A stretch of 64,000 nt of DNA from Polymorphobacter fuscus (GTDB lineage: Bacteria; Pseudomonadota; Alphaproteobacteria; Sphingomonadales; Sphingomonadaceae): the NCBI RefSeq assembly GCF_011927825.1, contig NZ_JAATJI010000001.1, positions 558,001 through 622,000 of the forward strand. The letters are read 5' to 3'. The notes below the pieces were generated by a model, which saw only the letters and a list, made by a program, of their open reading frames with translations, was not told the DNA's origin and did not search any database. Below, piece by piece: positions 35,726 to 45,031 of the stretch. The translations under genes were made by a program, and so were the position numbers. Within the stretch, counting starts at the first letter, position 1; every line of letters begins with the position of its first letter.

Positions 35726-35751
35726 GGGGCCGCGTCAACCGACGCGGCCCC
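35726..35751 (+). terminator. Strong hairpin between ahpC and ahpD
   Basis: GGGGCCGCGTC at 35726-35736 and GACGCGGCCCC at 35741-35751 give an 11-bp perfect stem with an AACC loop. It sits midway between ahpC and ahpD, so it could terminate part of the transcripts (giving more AhpC than AhpD) or protect the ahpC 3' end. Confidence 0.6.
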
Positions 35752-35806
35752 TGGGCTTCGCTTTCGCTGAACTCCCTTCCATCAACCGGGGGGACAAGGA
35801 ATTCCC

Positions 35807-36325
35807 ATGATCTTTTCCGAACTCGCCAAGACGCTGCCGGATTACGCCAAGGACCAGCGTCTCAATGTCTCGAGCCTGTTGAGCGAGCAGCTGCTCACCG
35901 ACCAGCAGAAGTGGGGCACGTTGGTCGCCGTCGCCCATGCCTGTGCCTACAAGCCAGTGATCGAAGCGATCGAGGCGGAAGCTGCCGACAAGCTGACGCC
36001 GGAAGCGATGACCGCGGCCAAGGCCGCAGCGTCGGTCATGGCCATGAACAACATCTATTACCGCTTCGTCCACCTCGCCTCACGGCCGGATTACAAGACG
36101 ATGCCGGCCAAGCTGCGCATGAACGTGATCGGCTCCCCCGGGATCGACAAGGCCGATTTCGAACTGTTCTGCCTTGCCGTGTCGGCGATCAACGGCTGCG
36201 GCATGTGTATCGATGCCCATGACAAGGTTCTGGCCCAGCATGGTGTCGGCGCCGACAAGATCCAGGCGAGCGTCCGCATCGCCTCGGTCGTCCACGCCGT
36301 CGCACGGACGCTGCAGGCGATCTGA
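35807..36325 (+). CDS. ahpD: Alkyl hydroperoxide reductase AhpD
   Basis: A 172-residue carboxymuconolactone-decarboxylase-fold protein that reduces AhpC through its own CxxC thiols. C131 and C134 in NGCGMCIDAH, with H138 near, form the active centre, and E119 of the preceding helix completes the relay. Length and motif match the family. It follows ahpC after 130 bp with a GGGGGA-like ribosome-binding site, both under the presumed OxyR site. The AhpD partners here replace the flavoprotein AhpF; electrons are expected to come from a lipoamide dehydrogenase-type source, as in mycobacteria. Confidence 0.96.
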   Translation: MIFSELAKTLPDYAKDQRLNVSSLLSEQLLTDQQKWGTLVAVAHACAYKPVIEAIEAEAADKLTPEAMTAAKAAASVMAMNNIYYRFVHLASRPDYKTMPAKLRMNVIGSPGIDKADFELFCLAVSAINGCGMCIDAHDKVLAQHGVGADKIQASVRIASVVHAVARTLQAI

Positions 36326-36339
36326 CAACATCTAGCGCA

Positions 36340-36369
36340 GATGCCGCCGGCGGCCACGCCGGCGGCATC
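36340..36369. terminator. Convergent-gene terminator hairpin
   Basis: GATGCCGCCGGCG at 36340-36352 and CGCCGGCGGCATC at 36357-36369 form a perfect 13-bp stem with a four-base loop. It sits between the ends of ahpD (36325) and the minus-strand small gene (36373) and can serve both. Confidence 0.75.
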
Positions 36370-36372
36370 AGT

Positions 36373-36600
36373 TCAGCGCGTCTCGTCGTCGACCAGGCCG
36401 CCATTGCGCGCCAGCCCGGCCTTGGGCAGCACGGCATCCTCGGGCGCTGCCGGGTCGTCGGCAAGCTCGGCTGTGTCGGCCTTGGAAAAATTCTGCCACC
36501 GATCAATATCACGCTTGGGCGTGTTGTTAAGCGCCCTGCGGACCGCCGTACCCTGGGTTTCGGCAGGTTCGGCGCCATTCTTGTCGTCGCTGCTGTTCAT
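36373..36600 (-). CDS. Small acidic hypothetical protein (75 residues)
   Basis: No function recognised. The 75 residues (MNSSDDKNGAEPAETQGTAV...) are polar, rich in Asp, Glu, Asn, Ala and Pro, and probably disordered, with one Trp in RDIDRWQNFSK (about 40-50). AAAGGAG lies eight bases before the ATG at 36600, a strong site, which is why this start is taken over the longer open frame. There is no signal peptide or membrane segment. It ends at the shared hairpin after ahpD, convergent with it. The good ribosome-binding site and composition support a real gene; the role is unknown. Confidence 0.65.
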   Translation of the reverse strand: MNSSDDKNGAEPAETQGTAVRRALNNTPKRDIDRWQNFSKADTAELADDPAAPEDAVLPKAGLARNGGLVDDETR

Positions 36601-36869
36601 TTCCGGCTCCTTTGAAGCTGTTGCGACATCGCCGGGAAACGGCTCCCAGGGATAATCGGCAATCTCGTAAGCCGGCCGCTGCCGAGCGCAGCATGGCGGG
36701 TTCGATGTCATTGAACGCTCCGCACTCCTGATATGTTGCATCTTGCAAGTTCGCCGATGCAACCGCGCCATGCCACGACTGTTGCGGGCATGTATGGCGT
36801 TGGCGGGCAAAGCCGGATAAACTGGGTGCAAACAGCGGCAGGCCGAAGCGCACCGCACGGAGATCAGCG

Positions 36870-37538
36870 ATGGCGCTTCTGTCCTACCTCGATTCGATCA
36901 AATCGCGCGATCCGGCGCCGCGGTCGCGTTGGGAATTGTTAACATATCCAGGCGTTTGGGCGCTCGGCCTGCACCGCGTTGCCCACGCACTGTTTCGCGC
37001 CGACCTGTTTTTCGTCGCGCGCTTGGTGAACCATCTGTCGCGCTTCCTGACCGCCATCGACATTCACCCCGGCGCGACGATCGGGCGCAACTTCTTCATC
37101 GACCATGGCTTTGTCGTCATCGGCGAGACCGCCGTGATCGGCGACAATGTCACCATCTATCAATGCGTCACGCTCGGCGGGACCGATCCGGCCAACGGCA
37201 TCGCCGGCAAGCGTCACCCAACGCTGGAAGATGGCGTCATCATCGGCTCAGGTGCGCAGGTCCTGGGCCCGATCATCGTCGGCAAGCGCGCCCGCGTTGG
37301 TGCCAACGCCGTCGTCACGCGCGATGTGCCCGAAGGCGCCACGATGGTCGGCATCCCGGCCCGGCCGGTTCCGGTCGATGCCGGCGACTATGCCAAGCCT
37401 TTTATGCCCTATGGTACGCCGTGCAGCCAGAAATTCGATCCCGAAACCCAGAAGCTCGAACTGCTGCGCTGTGAGGTGGAAAACCTGCGCGCCCGGCTCA
37501 ACGCGTTGACCGACGACGACAAGCAGCGTTCGGCCTGA
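36870..37538 (+). CDS. cysE: Serine O-acetyltransferase (short, EpsC-like)
   Basis: Acetylates serine with acetyl-CoA to O-acetylserine, the cysteine precursor. The 222 residues form the short type that lacks the long N-terminal helical region. A left-handed beta-helix of hexapeptide repeats (about 55-165) carries the catalytic HPGATIGRNFFIDHG with its histidines (67-81), VIGDNVTIYQCVTLGG (about 90-105) and GAQVLGPIIVGKRARVGANA (about 128-147). ATG at 36870 has an acceptable GGAG site upstream. DUF2794 follows 13 bases after its stop, in the same direction. Confidence 0.94.
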   Translation: MALLSYLDSIKSRDPAPRSRWELLTYPGVWALGLHRVAHALFRADLFFVARLVNHLSRFLTAIDIHPGATIGRNFFIDHGFVVIGETAVIGDNVTIYQCVTLGGTDPANGIAGKRHPTLEDGVIIGSGAQVLGPIIVGKRARVGANAVVTRDVPEGATMVGIPARPVPVDAGDYAKPFMPYGTPCSQKFDPETQKLELLRCEVENLRARLNALTDDDKQRSA

Positions 37539-37551
37539 GGCATCGCAGCTG

Positions 37552-37887
37552 TTGGAAAACGTCTCTCCCCTGCCCCGCGCGCTGCCGCAGGTCGCCTTCA
37601 ACCGGATCGAGCTCGATCGCATTCTTTCGCTCTACGGCCGGATGGTCGCCGCCGGCCATTGGCGCGATTATGCGCTCGATCTCGGCGCGCGCACCGCCAG
37701 CTTCTCGGCCTTTCGGCGCACGGCCGAAAACCCGGAGATCCGCATCGTCAAGGATCCGTCCCTGCGTCTGAAACAGGGCGAATGGGTGCTCTACGGCGAA
37801 GGCGGCGTCATCCTCAAGCGCGGCCATGACCTGGCCGGTGTGCTCGCGCCCATCGAACGCCGCCTGGTCAAGCTGGTCGAAGCCTGA
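37552..37887 (+). CDS. DUF2794 family protein
   Basis: A 111-residue protein whose NRIELDRILSLYGRMVAAGHWRDYALDL (residues 17-44) and FSAFRRTAENPEIRIVKDP (52-70) blocks are the hallmark of DUF2794, a family found mainly in alphaproteobacteria. No function is established. It has a mixed helical/beta pattern and no signal or membrane segment, so it should be cytoplasmic. It starts with TTG at 37552, 13 bases after cysE, and is likely co-transcribed with it. The family name is certain; any link to cysteine synthesis would be guesswork from position alone. Confidence 0.9.
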   Translation: MENVSPLPRALPQVAFNRIELDRILSLYGRMVAAGHWRDYALDLGARTASFSAFRRTAENPEIRIVKDPSLRLKQGEWVLYGEGGVILKRGHDLAGVLAPIERRLVKLVEA

Positions 37888-37918
37888 GGCCGCGACCAGC
37901 GTTGCCCGTCGGGTCGGC

Positions 37919-38821
37919 TCAGCCGCGGTTGCCGCCGCCCAGCGCCACGGCGCCCTGCGCCGACCCGGTGTCGGGAACGATCTCGCCCGTCCGGTCGCTG
38001 ATTTCGGCAAAGCGGGCCGCCACCGTTTCCGCCGTCATATCCTCCGGCGCCACATGGATGCCCTGTGTCAGCGTCACATAGGCCCGCTCGAACCCGCCGC
38101 CGCCGGCGTTGATGACGGCATTGGTGGGCGCGTCGTCGCTGACGAGGAATACGGCCGCCGGCACGACCGTCTCAGGGCCCATCTTCGCCAGCAGCTCGGC
38201 GGGCATCAGGTCCTCGGTCATCCGCGTCGCCGCCAGCGGCGCAATGGTGTTGACCTTGACGTTGTACTTGGCGCCTTCCAGCGCCAGCGTCTTCATCAGC
38301 CCGACCAGCCCCAACTTGGCAGCACCATAATTTGCCTGGCCGAAATTGCCGTACAGGCCGGTCGACGACGTCGTCATCAGGATGCGGCCGAAGGTCTGTT
38401 CGCGCATGATTTCCCAGACCGCCTTGGTGCAGATGACACTGCCCATCAGATGCACGTCGAGCACCTGGCGAAAGTCGTCATGGCTCATCTTGACGAAGGT
38501 CCGGTCGCGCAGGATGCCGGCGTTGTTGATGAGGATGTCGACGCGGCCCCAGCGTTCCTTGACGAAAGCGACCATCTTTTCGACGGCAGCCGCATCGGTG
38601 ACGCTGGCACCATTGGCCATCGCCTCCCCGCCCATGGCAGTGATTTCGTCGACGACACCCTGGGCTGCCGAAAGCGAACTGCCCGATCCGTCACGCGCGC
38701 CGCCCAGATCATTGACCACGACCTTGGCGCCGCGACGCGCCAGATCGAGCGCATAGGCCCGACCCAGGCCGCCGCCGGCACCGGTGACTATGGCAACGCG
38801 ATTGTCGAAACGCAAAGTCAT
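37919..38821 (-). CDS. SDR-family oxidoreductase, HSD17B4-like
   Basis: A 300-residue short-chain dehydrogenase. The nucleotide-binding TGAGGGLGRAYAL (14-26), NNAG (about 98-101), the catalytic Ser/Tyr/Lys in TTSSTGLYGNFGQANYGAAK (about 149-168) and a C-terminal extension with INAGGGGFERAYVTLTQG match the dehydrogenase part of the peroxisomal multifunctional enzyme 2 and bacterial relatives acting on 3-hydroxyacyl-CoA. It probably takes part in fatty acid or sterol side-chain oxidation, but no beta-oxidation partner is adjacent. Convergent with DUF2794 and 89 bp upstream of phoB on the minus strand. Confidence 0.9.
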   Translation of the reverse strand: MTLRFDNRVAIVTGAGGGLGRAYALDLARRGAKVVVNDLGGARDGSGSSLSAAQGVVDEITAMGGEAMANGASVTDAAAVEKMVAFVKERWGRVDILINNAGILRDRTFVKMSHDDFRQVLDVHLMGSVICTKAVWEIMREQTFGRILMTTSSTGLYGNFGQANYGAAKLGLVGLMKTLALEGAKYNVKVNTIAPLAATRMTEDLMPAELLAKMGPETVVPAAVFLVSDDAPTNAVINAGGGGFERAYVTLTQGIHVAPEDMTAETVAARFAEISDRTGEIVPDTGSAQGAVALGGGNRG

Positions 38822-38909
38822 GAAGATCAGCCCCTGTTGTCTGTCGGCGAGGCCTTAGCCGAGGCGCGACGTCACGAAAAGGGTTCTCACGCCGCGGGCC
38901 GCCGGGATG

Positions 38910-39626
38910 TCAGGCACGAACCAGCGACGGCTCCGGATCGAGCGAATAACCCGCCGAGCGCACGGTGCGGATGACATCGGGCAATTCTTCACCACTGTCG
39001 GTGCTGTTGACCGCCTTGCGCAGCCGGCGAATGTGGACATCGACCGTGCGCTGCTCGACATAGACGTCGCGGCCCCACACCGCGTCGAGCAGCTGTTCGC
39101 GGCTGAACACCCGGCTGGGATGTTCCAGAAAGTGCCGCAACAGGCGGAATTCCGTCGGCCCGAGCTGGACGGTGCGGCCGTCGCGGACGACCCGGTGCGC
39201 CGATGTGTCCATGACGATGCCGGCATGCTCCAGATTGCCGCCCGACAGCGCCGGCCGCAGCCGCCGCAACAGCGCGCGCAGCCGCGCCACGAGTTCGCGC
39301 GGGCTGAAGGGCTTGGTCACATAATCATCGGCGCCGGTTTCCAGCCCGCGGATACGGTCGGCCTCTTCGGCGCGCGCCGTCAGCATGACGATCGGCAGGT
39401 TGGCCGTCGCCGGCGCCCGGCGCAGGCGGCGGCAGACCTCGATCCCCGACAGATTGGCGATCATCCAGTCGAGAATGACCAGGTCGGGTTTCTCTTCCTG
39501 CGCCAGCACCAGCGCCTCCTCGCCATCGCCAGTGCGGATGACATCGAAGCCTTCGCGCTCCAGATTGTAGCTGACCAGTTCGACAAGGCTCGCATCGTCT
39601 TCAACAAGCAGGATTTTCGGGCGCAT
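38910..39626 (-). CDS. phoB: Phosphate-regulon response regulator PhoB
   Basis: OmpR-type response regulator of 238 residues. The receiver has the phosphorylated D53 (DLVILDWMIAN) with the acidic pocket ED-D near 10-11 and the conserved lysine of YVTKPFSPREL near 105. The winged-helix output with RTVDVHIRRLRKAVN near 200-214 binds pho boxes. It closes the long phosphate operon, 18 bases after phoU, and the sensor phoR lies six genes upstream in the same run. GGAGAG precedes the ATG at 39626. Low phosphate should lead to PhoR phosphorylating PhoB, which then activates pst. Confidence 0.95.
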   Translation of the reverse strand: MRPKILLVEDDASLVELVSYNLEREGFDVIRTGDGEEALVLAQEEKPDLVILDWMIANLSGIEVCRRLRRAPATANLPIVMLTARAEEADRIRGLETGADDYVTKPFSPRELVARLRALLRRLRPALSGGNLEHAGIVMDTSAHRVVRDGRTVQLGPTEFRLLRHFLEHPSRVFSREQLLDAVWGRDVYVEQRTVDVHIRRLRKAVNSTDSGEELPDVIRTVRSAGYSLDPEPSLVRA

Positions 39627-39644
39627 AAGGCTCTCCAGCAACAA

Positions 39645-40352
39645 TCAGAGGCGGGCAAAGGTCGAGGTGTCGTCGGTCTTCGGCCGGTCGACGATATGTT
39701 CGCCGGTCACCGTGAAGTGCACCATCTCGGCCACCGACGTCGCATGGTCGCCGATGCGCTCCAGATTCTTGGCGACGAACAGCAGGTGCGTCGACGGCGT
39801 GATGTAGTGCGGATTTTCCATCATGAAGGTCAGCAACGACCGGAACAGGCTGTTGTAGAAATCATCGACCTGCTGGTCGCGGTCGCACACAGCTTGCGCC
39901 AGTTCCACATCGCGATCGACAAAGGCATCGAGGACGTCGCGGATCATGCCGATCACCGCGCGCGCCATTTCAGGAACGATCACCACCGGTTCGACCGGCG
40001 GCGCCTGGGCCAGCGCGGAGGCGCGCTTGGCGATGTTCTTGGCATAATCGCCCATCCGCTCCAGCACGCCGGCGATTTTCATGGCGGAGACGATTTCGCG
40101 CAGGTCACCCGCCAGCGGCGCGCGCAGCGCGATGATCCGGACCGCCAGCGCTTCGGCCTCGGCTTCCAGCGCATCGATGCGGGCATCGTCGGCGACCACC
40201 TGCAACGCGGCATCGACGTTGCGTGTCACCAGCGCTTCGACGGCGGCACTGATCTGCACCTCGCACAACCCACCCATGCGCGTGATGATCGACCGCAGCT
40301 GGGCGATGTCCTCGTCGAACGACTTGACGGTATGGGCAGTGGTATCGGCCAT
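39645..40352 (-). CDS. phoU: Phosphate transport regulator PhoU
   Basis: A 235-residue protein of paired three-helix bundles that represses PhoR signalling through the Pst transporter when phosphate is plentiful. The two metal-binding motifs EAEALAVRIIALRAPLAGDLR region (about 65-85) and KNLERIGDHATSVAEM (about 200-215) are typical. The ATG at 40352 (GAAGGAA upstream) starts MADTTAHTVKSFDEDIAQLR, which matches the usual N-terminus; the longer open frame is ignored. It lies ten bases after pstB and before phoB. PhoU links the transporter and the sensor in one complex at the membrane. Confidence 0.95.
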   Translation of the reverse strand: MADTTAHTVKSFDEDIAQLRSIITRMGGLCEVQISAAVEALVTRNVDAALQVVADDARIDALEAEAEALAVRIIALRAPLAGDLREIVSAMKIAGVLERMGDYAKNIAKRASALAQAPPVEPVVIVPEMARAVIGMIRDVLDAFVDRDVELAQAVCDRDQQVDDFYNSLFRSLLTFMMENPHYITPSTHLLFVAKNLERIGDHATSVAEMVHFTVTGEHIVDRPKTDDTSTFARL

Positions 40353-40362
40353 CTGGTTTCCT

Positions 40363-41172
40363 TCAGCCGTAGCGGCCGGTGATATAGTCTTTGGTGCGCG
40401 CTTCGACGGGGTTGGTGAAGATCGTCGACGTGTCGCCATATTCGACCATCGTCCCGAGGTGGAAGAACGCCGTCTTCTGGCTGACGCGCGCCGCCTGCTG
40501 CATGTTGTGGGTGACGATCACGATGGCATAGCGTCCGCGAAGATCGTCGATCAGCTCCTCGATCTTGGCGGTGGCGATCGGGTCGAGCGCCGAGCAGGGT
40601 TCGTCCATCAGGATGACTTCGGGGTCGACGGCGATGGCACGGGCGATGCACAGCCGCTGCTGCTGCCCGCCCGACATGGCGGTACCGCTTTCACCCAGCC
40701 GGTCCTTGACCTCGTCCCACAACCCGGCACGCTTCAGTGCGCTTTCGACGATGACATCGAAGTCCGCCTTGCTGCGGGCCAGGCCATGGATACGCGGGCC
40801 ATAGGCGATGTTCTCGTAGATCGACTTGGGGAAAGGATTTGGCTTCTGGAACACCATCCCGACGCGCGCCCGCAACTGCACGACGTCCATGTCGGCGGCA
40901 TAGATATCATGGCCGTCGAGCGCGATTTCGCCCTCGACCCGGGCACTGGCGACGGTATCGTTCATTCGGTTGAAGCAGCGCAGGAAGGTCGATTTCCCAC
41001 AGCCCGACGGTCCGATGAAGGCAGTCACATTCTCGCGGCTGACGTCGATCGAGACATTCTTCAACGCCTGTTTGGGGCCGTAGAAGACGCTGACGTTGCG
41101 CGCCGTCATCTTCGTCGTCAACGTCGGCGGAACGTTGACGTTATGACCCATCTGCATGGAAACCTGGTTCAC
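40363..41172 (-). CDS. pstB: Phosphate ABC transporter ATP-binding protein PstB
   Basis: ATPase subunit of the high-affinity Pst phosphate importer. The 269 residues have Walker [10 protein letters not shown] (about 54-62), the ABC signature [18 protein letters not shown] (about 163-180) and Walker [15 protein letters not shown] (about 182-195). The [16 protein letters not shown] segment is PstB-specific. The first residue of the signature is Met, not Leu, a tolerated change. The start is a GTG at 41172 that overlaps the pstA stop by four bases. The first 20 residues are an extension poorly conserved in the family, so a downstream ATG is possible. Confidence 0.97.
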   Translation of the reverse strand: MNQVSMQMGHNVNVPPTLTTKMTARNVSVFYGPKQALKNVSIDVSRENVTAFIGPSGCGKSTFLRCFNRMNDTVASARVEGEIALDGHDIYAADMDVVQLRARVGMVFQKPNPFPKSIYENIAYGPRIHGLARSKADFDVIVESALKRAGLWDEVKDRLGESGTAMSGGQQQRLCIARAIAVDPEVILMDEPCSALDPIATAKIEELIDDLRGRYAIVIVTHNMQQAARVSQKTAFFHLGTMVEYGDTSTIFTNPVEARTKDYITGRYG

Positions 41173-42488
41173 CAGCGCCTCTCAAATCTGTTTCGTAGAT
41201 AGATGGCGACGCTGTTGAGCAGCAGCAAGATCAGCAGCAGCACGATGATCGCTGCCGATGTCTTCTCGACAAAGCCGCGCTGCACATCATCCGACCACAG
41301 GAACACCTGCACCGGCAGCACCGTCGCTGGCGACGTGAACCCCATCGGCGTGTCGGTGACAAACGCCCGCATGCCGATCAGCAGCAACGGCGCGGTTTCA
41401 CCCAGCGCGCGAGCCATGCCGATAATGGTGCCGGTCATGATCCCGGGCAGGCCGAGTGGCAACACGTGCTGGAAGACCACCTGGATCGGCGAGGCGCCGA
41501 TTCCCAGCGCTGCATCGCGAATGCTCGGCGGCACCGCCTTGATCGCCACGCGTGCCGAAATGACGATGACCGGCAATGTCATCAGCGCCAAGGTCAGGCC
41601 ACCGACCAGCGGCGACGACCGCGGCATGTTGAACACATTGAGGAAAACCGCCAGCCCGAGCAGCCCGAAGATGATCGAGGGCACCGCCGCCAGATTGTTG
41701 ATCGACACTTCGACAAGGTCCGTCCAGCGATTCTTCGGCGCGAACTCCTCGAGATAGATCGCTGCCAGCACGCCGACCGGAAACGACAACCCGATGGTTA
41801 CCGCCAACGTCAACAGTGATCCCAACGCCGCGCCCCAGATCCCGGCCAGCTCCGGGTTGGTCGAATCGGCGCTTGATGTGAAGATCGTGTTGAAGCTGGT
41901 CCGCAGTCGGCCCTGGCTGTCGAGCGCCCGCCAGGCAGCGATGTCCTTGTCGCTGACCCCGCGCGAGATTTCGGGTGCATCGAGGTCGAACTTGCCCTTC
42001 GCCAGAAGGTCGATGGCGCTGCGCACCGGCACCCAAACCGTCCGTGTCGTCCCCAAAATCGACGGGTCGGCTTCTACCGCGGTGCGCAGGTCGAGCCAGG
42101 CGCCTTCGCTGACGACATTTGCGGCATTGCCGAGCTGCCGTGTCGACCGCAGCATCAGATCGGAAAAGTCGCCCTTGCGGATTTCGGTCAACCCATCCGG
42201 GCCGCGCACCGCAGCCGCGTTGATGCCGAGGGCGACGGGATCGAAATTGACCTCCAGCCGGACTTCGCTGTGCCGGAACCCCGAAGCACCGTCGCGGAAG
42301 ATGGTGAACAGCAGGAACGCCAGGAAAAAGGCAGCCAGGGAAAGGGCCCCGAGGCCCAGAAACTTGAACGTGCGTTCGGACCGATAGCGCGCGGCGATGC
42401 GGCCCTGCATCTCGGCGGTCGTCCAGTCGGTCGGCGGCTTGGCCGGCTGCGCGGGCCGCGGCGGCTTGGGATCGAGCATGTCAGCCAT
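41169..42488 (-). CDS. pstA: Phosphate ABC transporter permease PstA
   Basis: Inner-membrane permease of the Pst system, 439 residues. The transporter core (about 200-430) holds six helices and the coupling motif near [22 protein letters not shown]. Between the first helix (about 45-68) and the core is a periplasmic insert of about 130 residues (DUF3333-like), usual for alphaproteobacterial PstA and absent in E. coli. The ATG at 42488 overlaps the pstC stop as TGATG; a GTG one codon earlier is also in frame. pstB follows with a four-base overlap. Confidence 0.93.
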   Translation of the reverse strand: MADMLDPKPPRPAQPAKPPTDWTTAEMQGRIAARYRSERTFKFLGLGALSLAAFFLAFLLFTIFRDGASGFRHSEVRLEVNFDPVALGINAAAVRGPDGLTEIRKGDFSDLMLRSTRQLGNAANVVSEGAWLDLRTAVEADPSILGTTRTVWVPVRSAIDLLAKGKFDLDAPEISRGVSDKDIAAWRALDSQGRLRTSFNTIFTSSADSTNPELAGIWGAALGSLLTLAVTIGLSFPVGVLAAIYLEEFAPKNRWTDLVEVSINNLAAVPSIIFGLLGLAVFLNVFNMPRSSPLVGGLTLALMTLPVIVISARVAIKAVPPSIRDAALGIGASPIQVVFQHVLPLGLPGIMTGTIIGMARALGETAPLLLIGMRAFVTDTPMGFTSPATVLPVQVFLWSDDVQRGFVEKTSAAIIVLLLILLLLNSVAIYLRNRFERRW

Positions 42489-43879
42489 CACTCATAAGCC
42501 TCGCGGTACTTCTTGACGACGGCGAGCGCATAGATGTTGAGCACCAGCGTAATGACGAACAGCGCCAGCCCGAGCGCGAACGCCGACAATGTCTTGGGAC
42601 TGTCGAATTCCTGGTCGCCGGTGAGCAGCGCGACGATCTGCGCCGTCACTGTCGTCACGCTCTGGAATGGGTTGAGCGTCAGATTGGCCGCCAGGCCCGC
42701 GGCCATGACGACGATCATCGTTTCCCCGATCGCGCGGCTGACAGCCAGCAGAATGCCGCCGACGATCCCCGGCAAGGCAGCCGGCACCAGCACCCGCTTC
42801 ACCGTTTCGGACTTGGTGGCCCCCATCGCCAGGCTGCCATCGCGCATCGCCTGCGGCACAGCCGCCAGCGCGTCATCGGCCATCGACGAAACAAAAGGAA
42901 TGATCATGATGCCCATCACCAGCCCTGCCGCCAGCGCGCTTTCCGCCGAGGCATCGGCATAACCCAGCGACACGGCAAAGTTGCGCACCGCCGGGGCCAC
43001 CGTCAGCGCCGCAAAGAAGCCGTAAACAACCGTCGGCACCCCGGCGAGCAGCTCCAGCATCGGCTTGAGATAGCGCCGCACCGCCGGATCGGCATATTGC
43101 GTCAGGTAGATCGCCGACATCAGCCCGAGCGGGATGGCAACGATCATGGCGATAATCGCACCGATGAAGATCGTGCCCCAGAACAACGGCACGGCCCCGA
43201 AAGCGCCCGTCGACCCGACCTGGTCGGCGCGGATCGCCGTCTGCGGCGACCAATGGGTGCCGAACAGAAACTCGATCGGCGACACCTGCTGGAAGAAGCG
43301 CACCGATTCGAACACAAGCGACAGCACAATGCCGAGGGTCGTCAGGATCGCCACCAGCGAAGCGCCGATGAGCAGCCATTTGACCAGCACCTCGACCCGG
43401 TTGCGGGCGCGAAAATCCGGGCGCAACTGGGAAAAGCCCCACAACGCGCCAAGGGCAAACAGCGTCACCGCCACCGCGCCGACGATGATGTTGTAGTTTC
43501 CGCGCGTCGCGCGATAGTTGGGGACCGCAGCCTCGGCCGCCGGGTTGAACGCGACGCCGATATCGCCGCTCGCCAGCCCGCGCACCTCGTTCATGAACGC
43601 CGACACATCGAGCGGCGTCTCCGGCCGCGATGCCGCAGGCACCGCCGACAACACGCTGTTCTGGATGACGCCCTCGCCAACGATGGCCCAGATGCCGAGC
43701 AACAACAGTGCCGGAACCAGCGCGGCAACCGCCACGAACGCACCATGATAGACTGGCAGCGAATGCACTGCGCCGATCCGGCCGCCGGTGCCGACAAACG
43801 CCGCGGCCCGCGCCCGCGCGGCGAAATAGGCGCCGATGCCGAACAGCAGCACGAGGACAAGAGTGATCGACATCGTCAT
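42488..43879 (-). CDS. pstC: Phosphate ABC transporter permease PstC
   Basis: Partner permease of PstA, 463 residues, again longer than the enteric form because of an N-terminal membrane segment pair (about 5-25 and 48-72) and a periplasmic loop with a conserved region near 90-115. The core includes GTHWSPQTAIRADQVGSTGAFGA (about 226-248), ELLAGVPTVVYGFFA (about 294-308) and AMGATKSETVKRVLVPAALPGI (about 374-395), the coupling region that touches PstB. It follows pstS directly, with no gap between stop and start. Confidence 0.94.
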   Translation of the reverse strand: MTMSITLVLVLLFGIGAYFAARARAAAFVGTGGRIGAVHSLPVYHGAFVAVAALVPALLLLGIWAIVGEGVIQNSVLSAVPAASRPETPLDVSAFMNEVRGLASGDIGVAFNPAAEAAVPNYRATRGNYNIIVGAVAVTLFALGALWGFSQLRPDFRARNRVEVLVKWLLIGASLVAILTTLGIVLSLVFESVRFFQQVSPIEFLFGTHWSPQTAIRADQVGSTGAFGAVPLFWGTIFIGAIIAMIVAIPLGLMSAIYLTQYADPAVRRYLKPMLELLAGVPTVVYGFFAALTVAPAVRNFAVSLGYADASAESALAAGLVMGIMIIPFVSSMADDALAAVPQAMRDGSLAMGATKSETVKRVLVPAALPGIVGGILLAVSRAIGETMIVVMAAGLAANLTLNPFQSVTTVTAQIVALLTGDQEFDSPKTLSAFALGLALFVITLVLNIYALAVVKKYREAYE

Positions 43880-44926
43880 CTACAGCGTCGCCGGATCGAG
43901 CGGGACCAGGTCGCGGGCGGCGGCGGCGTTTTTCGCCCGCACTTCCGGCGGCGACGCGACCAGCCCCCGCCGGGACAGGTAACCGCCGGGGCCCCAGGTC
44001 GCTTCCTTGGTGAATTCGTCGAGAAACTCGGCCATGCCGCGCACGGCGCGGACATGCTGCGCCTTCACATAGAAGAACAGCCCCCGCGACGCCGGGTAAC
44101 GGAAGCTGGAGATATTGTCGTACGTTGCATCGACGCCGTTGATCGCCACGTCCTTCACCCGGTCGCGGTTTTCCTCAAGGAACGAAAAGCCGAAAATTCC
44201 AAGCGCGTTGGGATTGGCGTTGATCTTCTGGACGATCAGATTGTCGTTCTCGCCGCCCTCGACATAGGGGCCATCCTCGCGGACGCGGCTGCAGATCGTC
44301 TTGAACCGGTTCTCGTCGCTTTTCTTCAACGCCATCATCGCCGGCTCGCTTTCGCAGCCCTTGATCATGAACAACTCGTTGAAACTGTCGCGTGTCCCCG
44401 ATGTCGGCGGCGGCCCGATGACCTCGATCTTGATCGGCGGCAGCGCCGGGTTGACGTCCGCCCAGGTCCGCGCCCGGTTGGGGCCGCGCCCGAACGGATC
44501 CGCCGCCAGCGCCAGATAGATATCGCGCTCGCTCATGCCGGGGAAATTCGCCCGGCGGGCCTGCGCAACAACCAGCCCATCGAGCCCGATCTGCACCTCG
44601 ATCAGCCCCTTGACGCCATGTTTGACGCAATCATCGACCTCGCTTTTCTTGATCCGCCGCGAGGCATTGGCAATGTCGGGAAACTGCTGTCCGACACCCG
44701 CGCAGAGCAGCTTGATGCCGCCGCCAGTGCCGGTCGATTCGACGATCGGCGCAGCATATTGCGGCCAGGCGCGCTTGAACTGTTCGGCGACGGCGGTGGT
44801 AAACGGATAAACGGTCGACGACCCGACAATGCGGATCTGCGTCCGCGTGCTGCCGGTGCACCCCGCCACCACGGCAGCAGCAGCACATGCGACGAGCATC
44901 ATCCCTTTGCCGGTCGCAACTGCCAC
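43880..44926 (-). CDS. pstS: Phosphate-binding lipoprotein PstS
   Basis: Periplasmic phosphate receptor of the Pst importer, 348 residues. The start is a GTG at 44926 because AGGAGG lies four bases upstream; the longer frame lacks such a site. The signal ends in VVAGC, so the protein is a lipoprotein anchored through the cysteine near residue 23. Phosphate-binding signatures are IVGSSTVYPF (about 33-42), STGTGGGIKLLCAG (about 60-73) and PPPTSGTRDSFNELF (about 170-184). Only one PstS is present here. The upstream region holds a possible pho box (44998-45031) lying in the end of phoR. Confidence 0.95.
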   Translation of the reverse strand: MAVATGKGMMLVACAAAAVVAGCTGSTRTQIRIVGSSTVYPFTTAVAEQFKRAWPQYAAPIVESTGTGGGIKLLCAGVGQQFPDIANASRRIKKSEVDDCVKHGVKGLIEVQIGLDGLVVAQARRANFPGMSERDIYLALAADPFGRGPNRARTWADVNPALPPIKIEVIGPPPTSGTRDSFNELFMIKGCESEPAMMALKKSDENRFKTICSRVREDGPYVEGGENDNLIVQKINANPNALGIFGFSFLEENRDRVKDVAINGVDATYDNISSFRYPASRGLFFYVKAQHVRAVRGMAEFLDEFTKEATWGPGGYLSRRGLVASPPEVRAKNAAAARDLVPLDPATL

Positions 44927-44997
44927 TTTGCCTCCTGATCGGCCAGTCGGCGAAAAGCGCCGCATCGCCTGTCGCAGCTAACGCCGGGACATGTGGG

Positions 44998-45031
44998 CCA
45001 TATGACGCTATTGTTGCACTTCTGTGACGCC
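44998..45031 (-). promoter_or_regulatory. Candidate pho box before pstS
   Basis: On the minus strand three direct repeats with 11-base spacing read GCGTCAC, GTGCAAC and GCGTCAT (45030 down to 45002). Two or three such repeats make a PhoB box. It overlaps the last codons of phoR, so the pst genes could have their own phosphate-controlled start inside the larger operon. The match is degenerate. Confidence 0.4.

Noticed and set aside
43097..44938. 613-codon plus-strand frame across pstC and pstS
   Set aside because: Antisense shadow of the pst operon; composition is Arg/His/Gln rich and unlike a protein.
44998..45031. Pho box taken as a certain regulatory site
   Set aside because: Kept only as a low-confidence feature: the repeats match the consensus poorly and overlap coding sequence.
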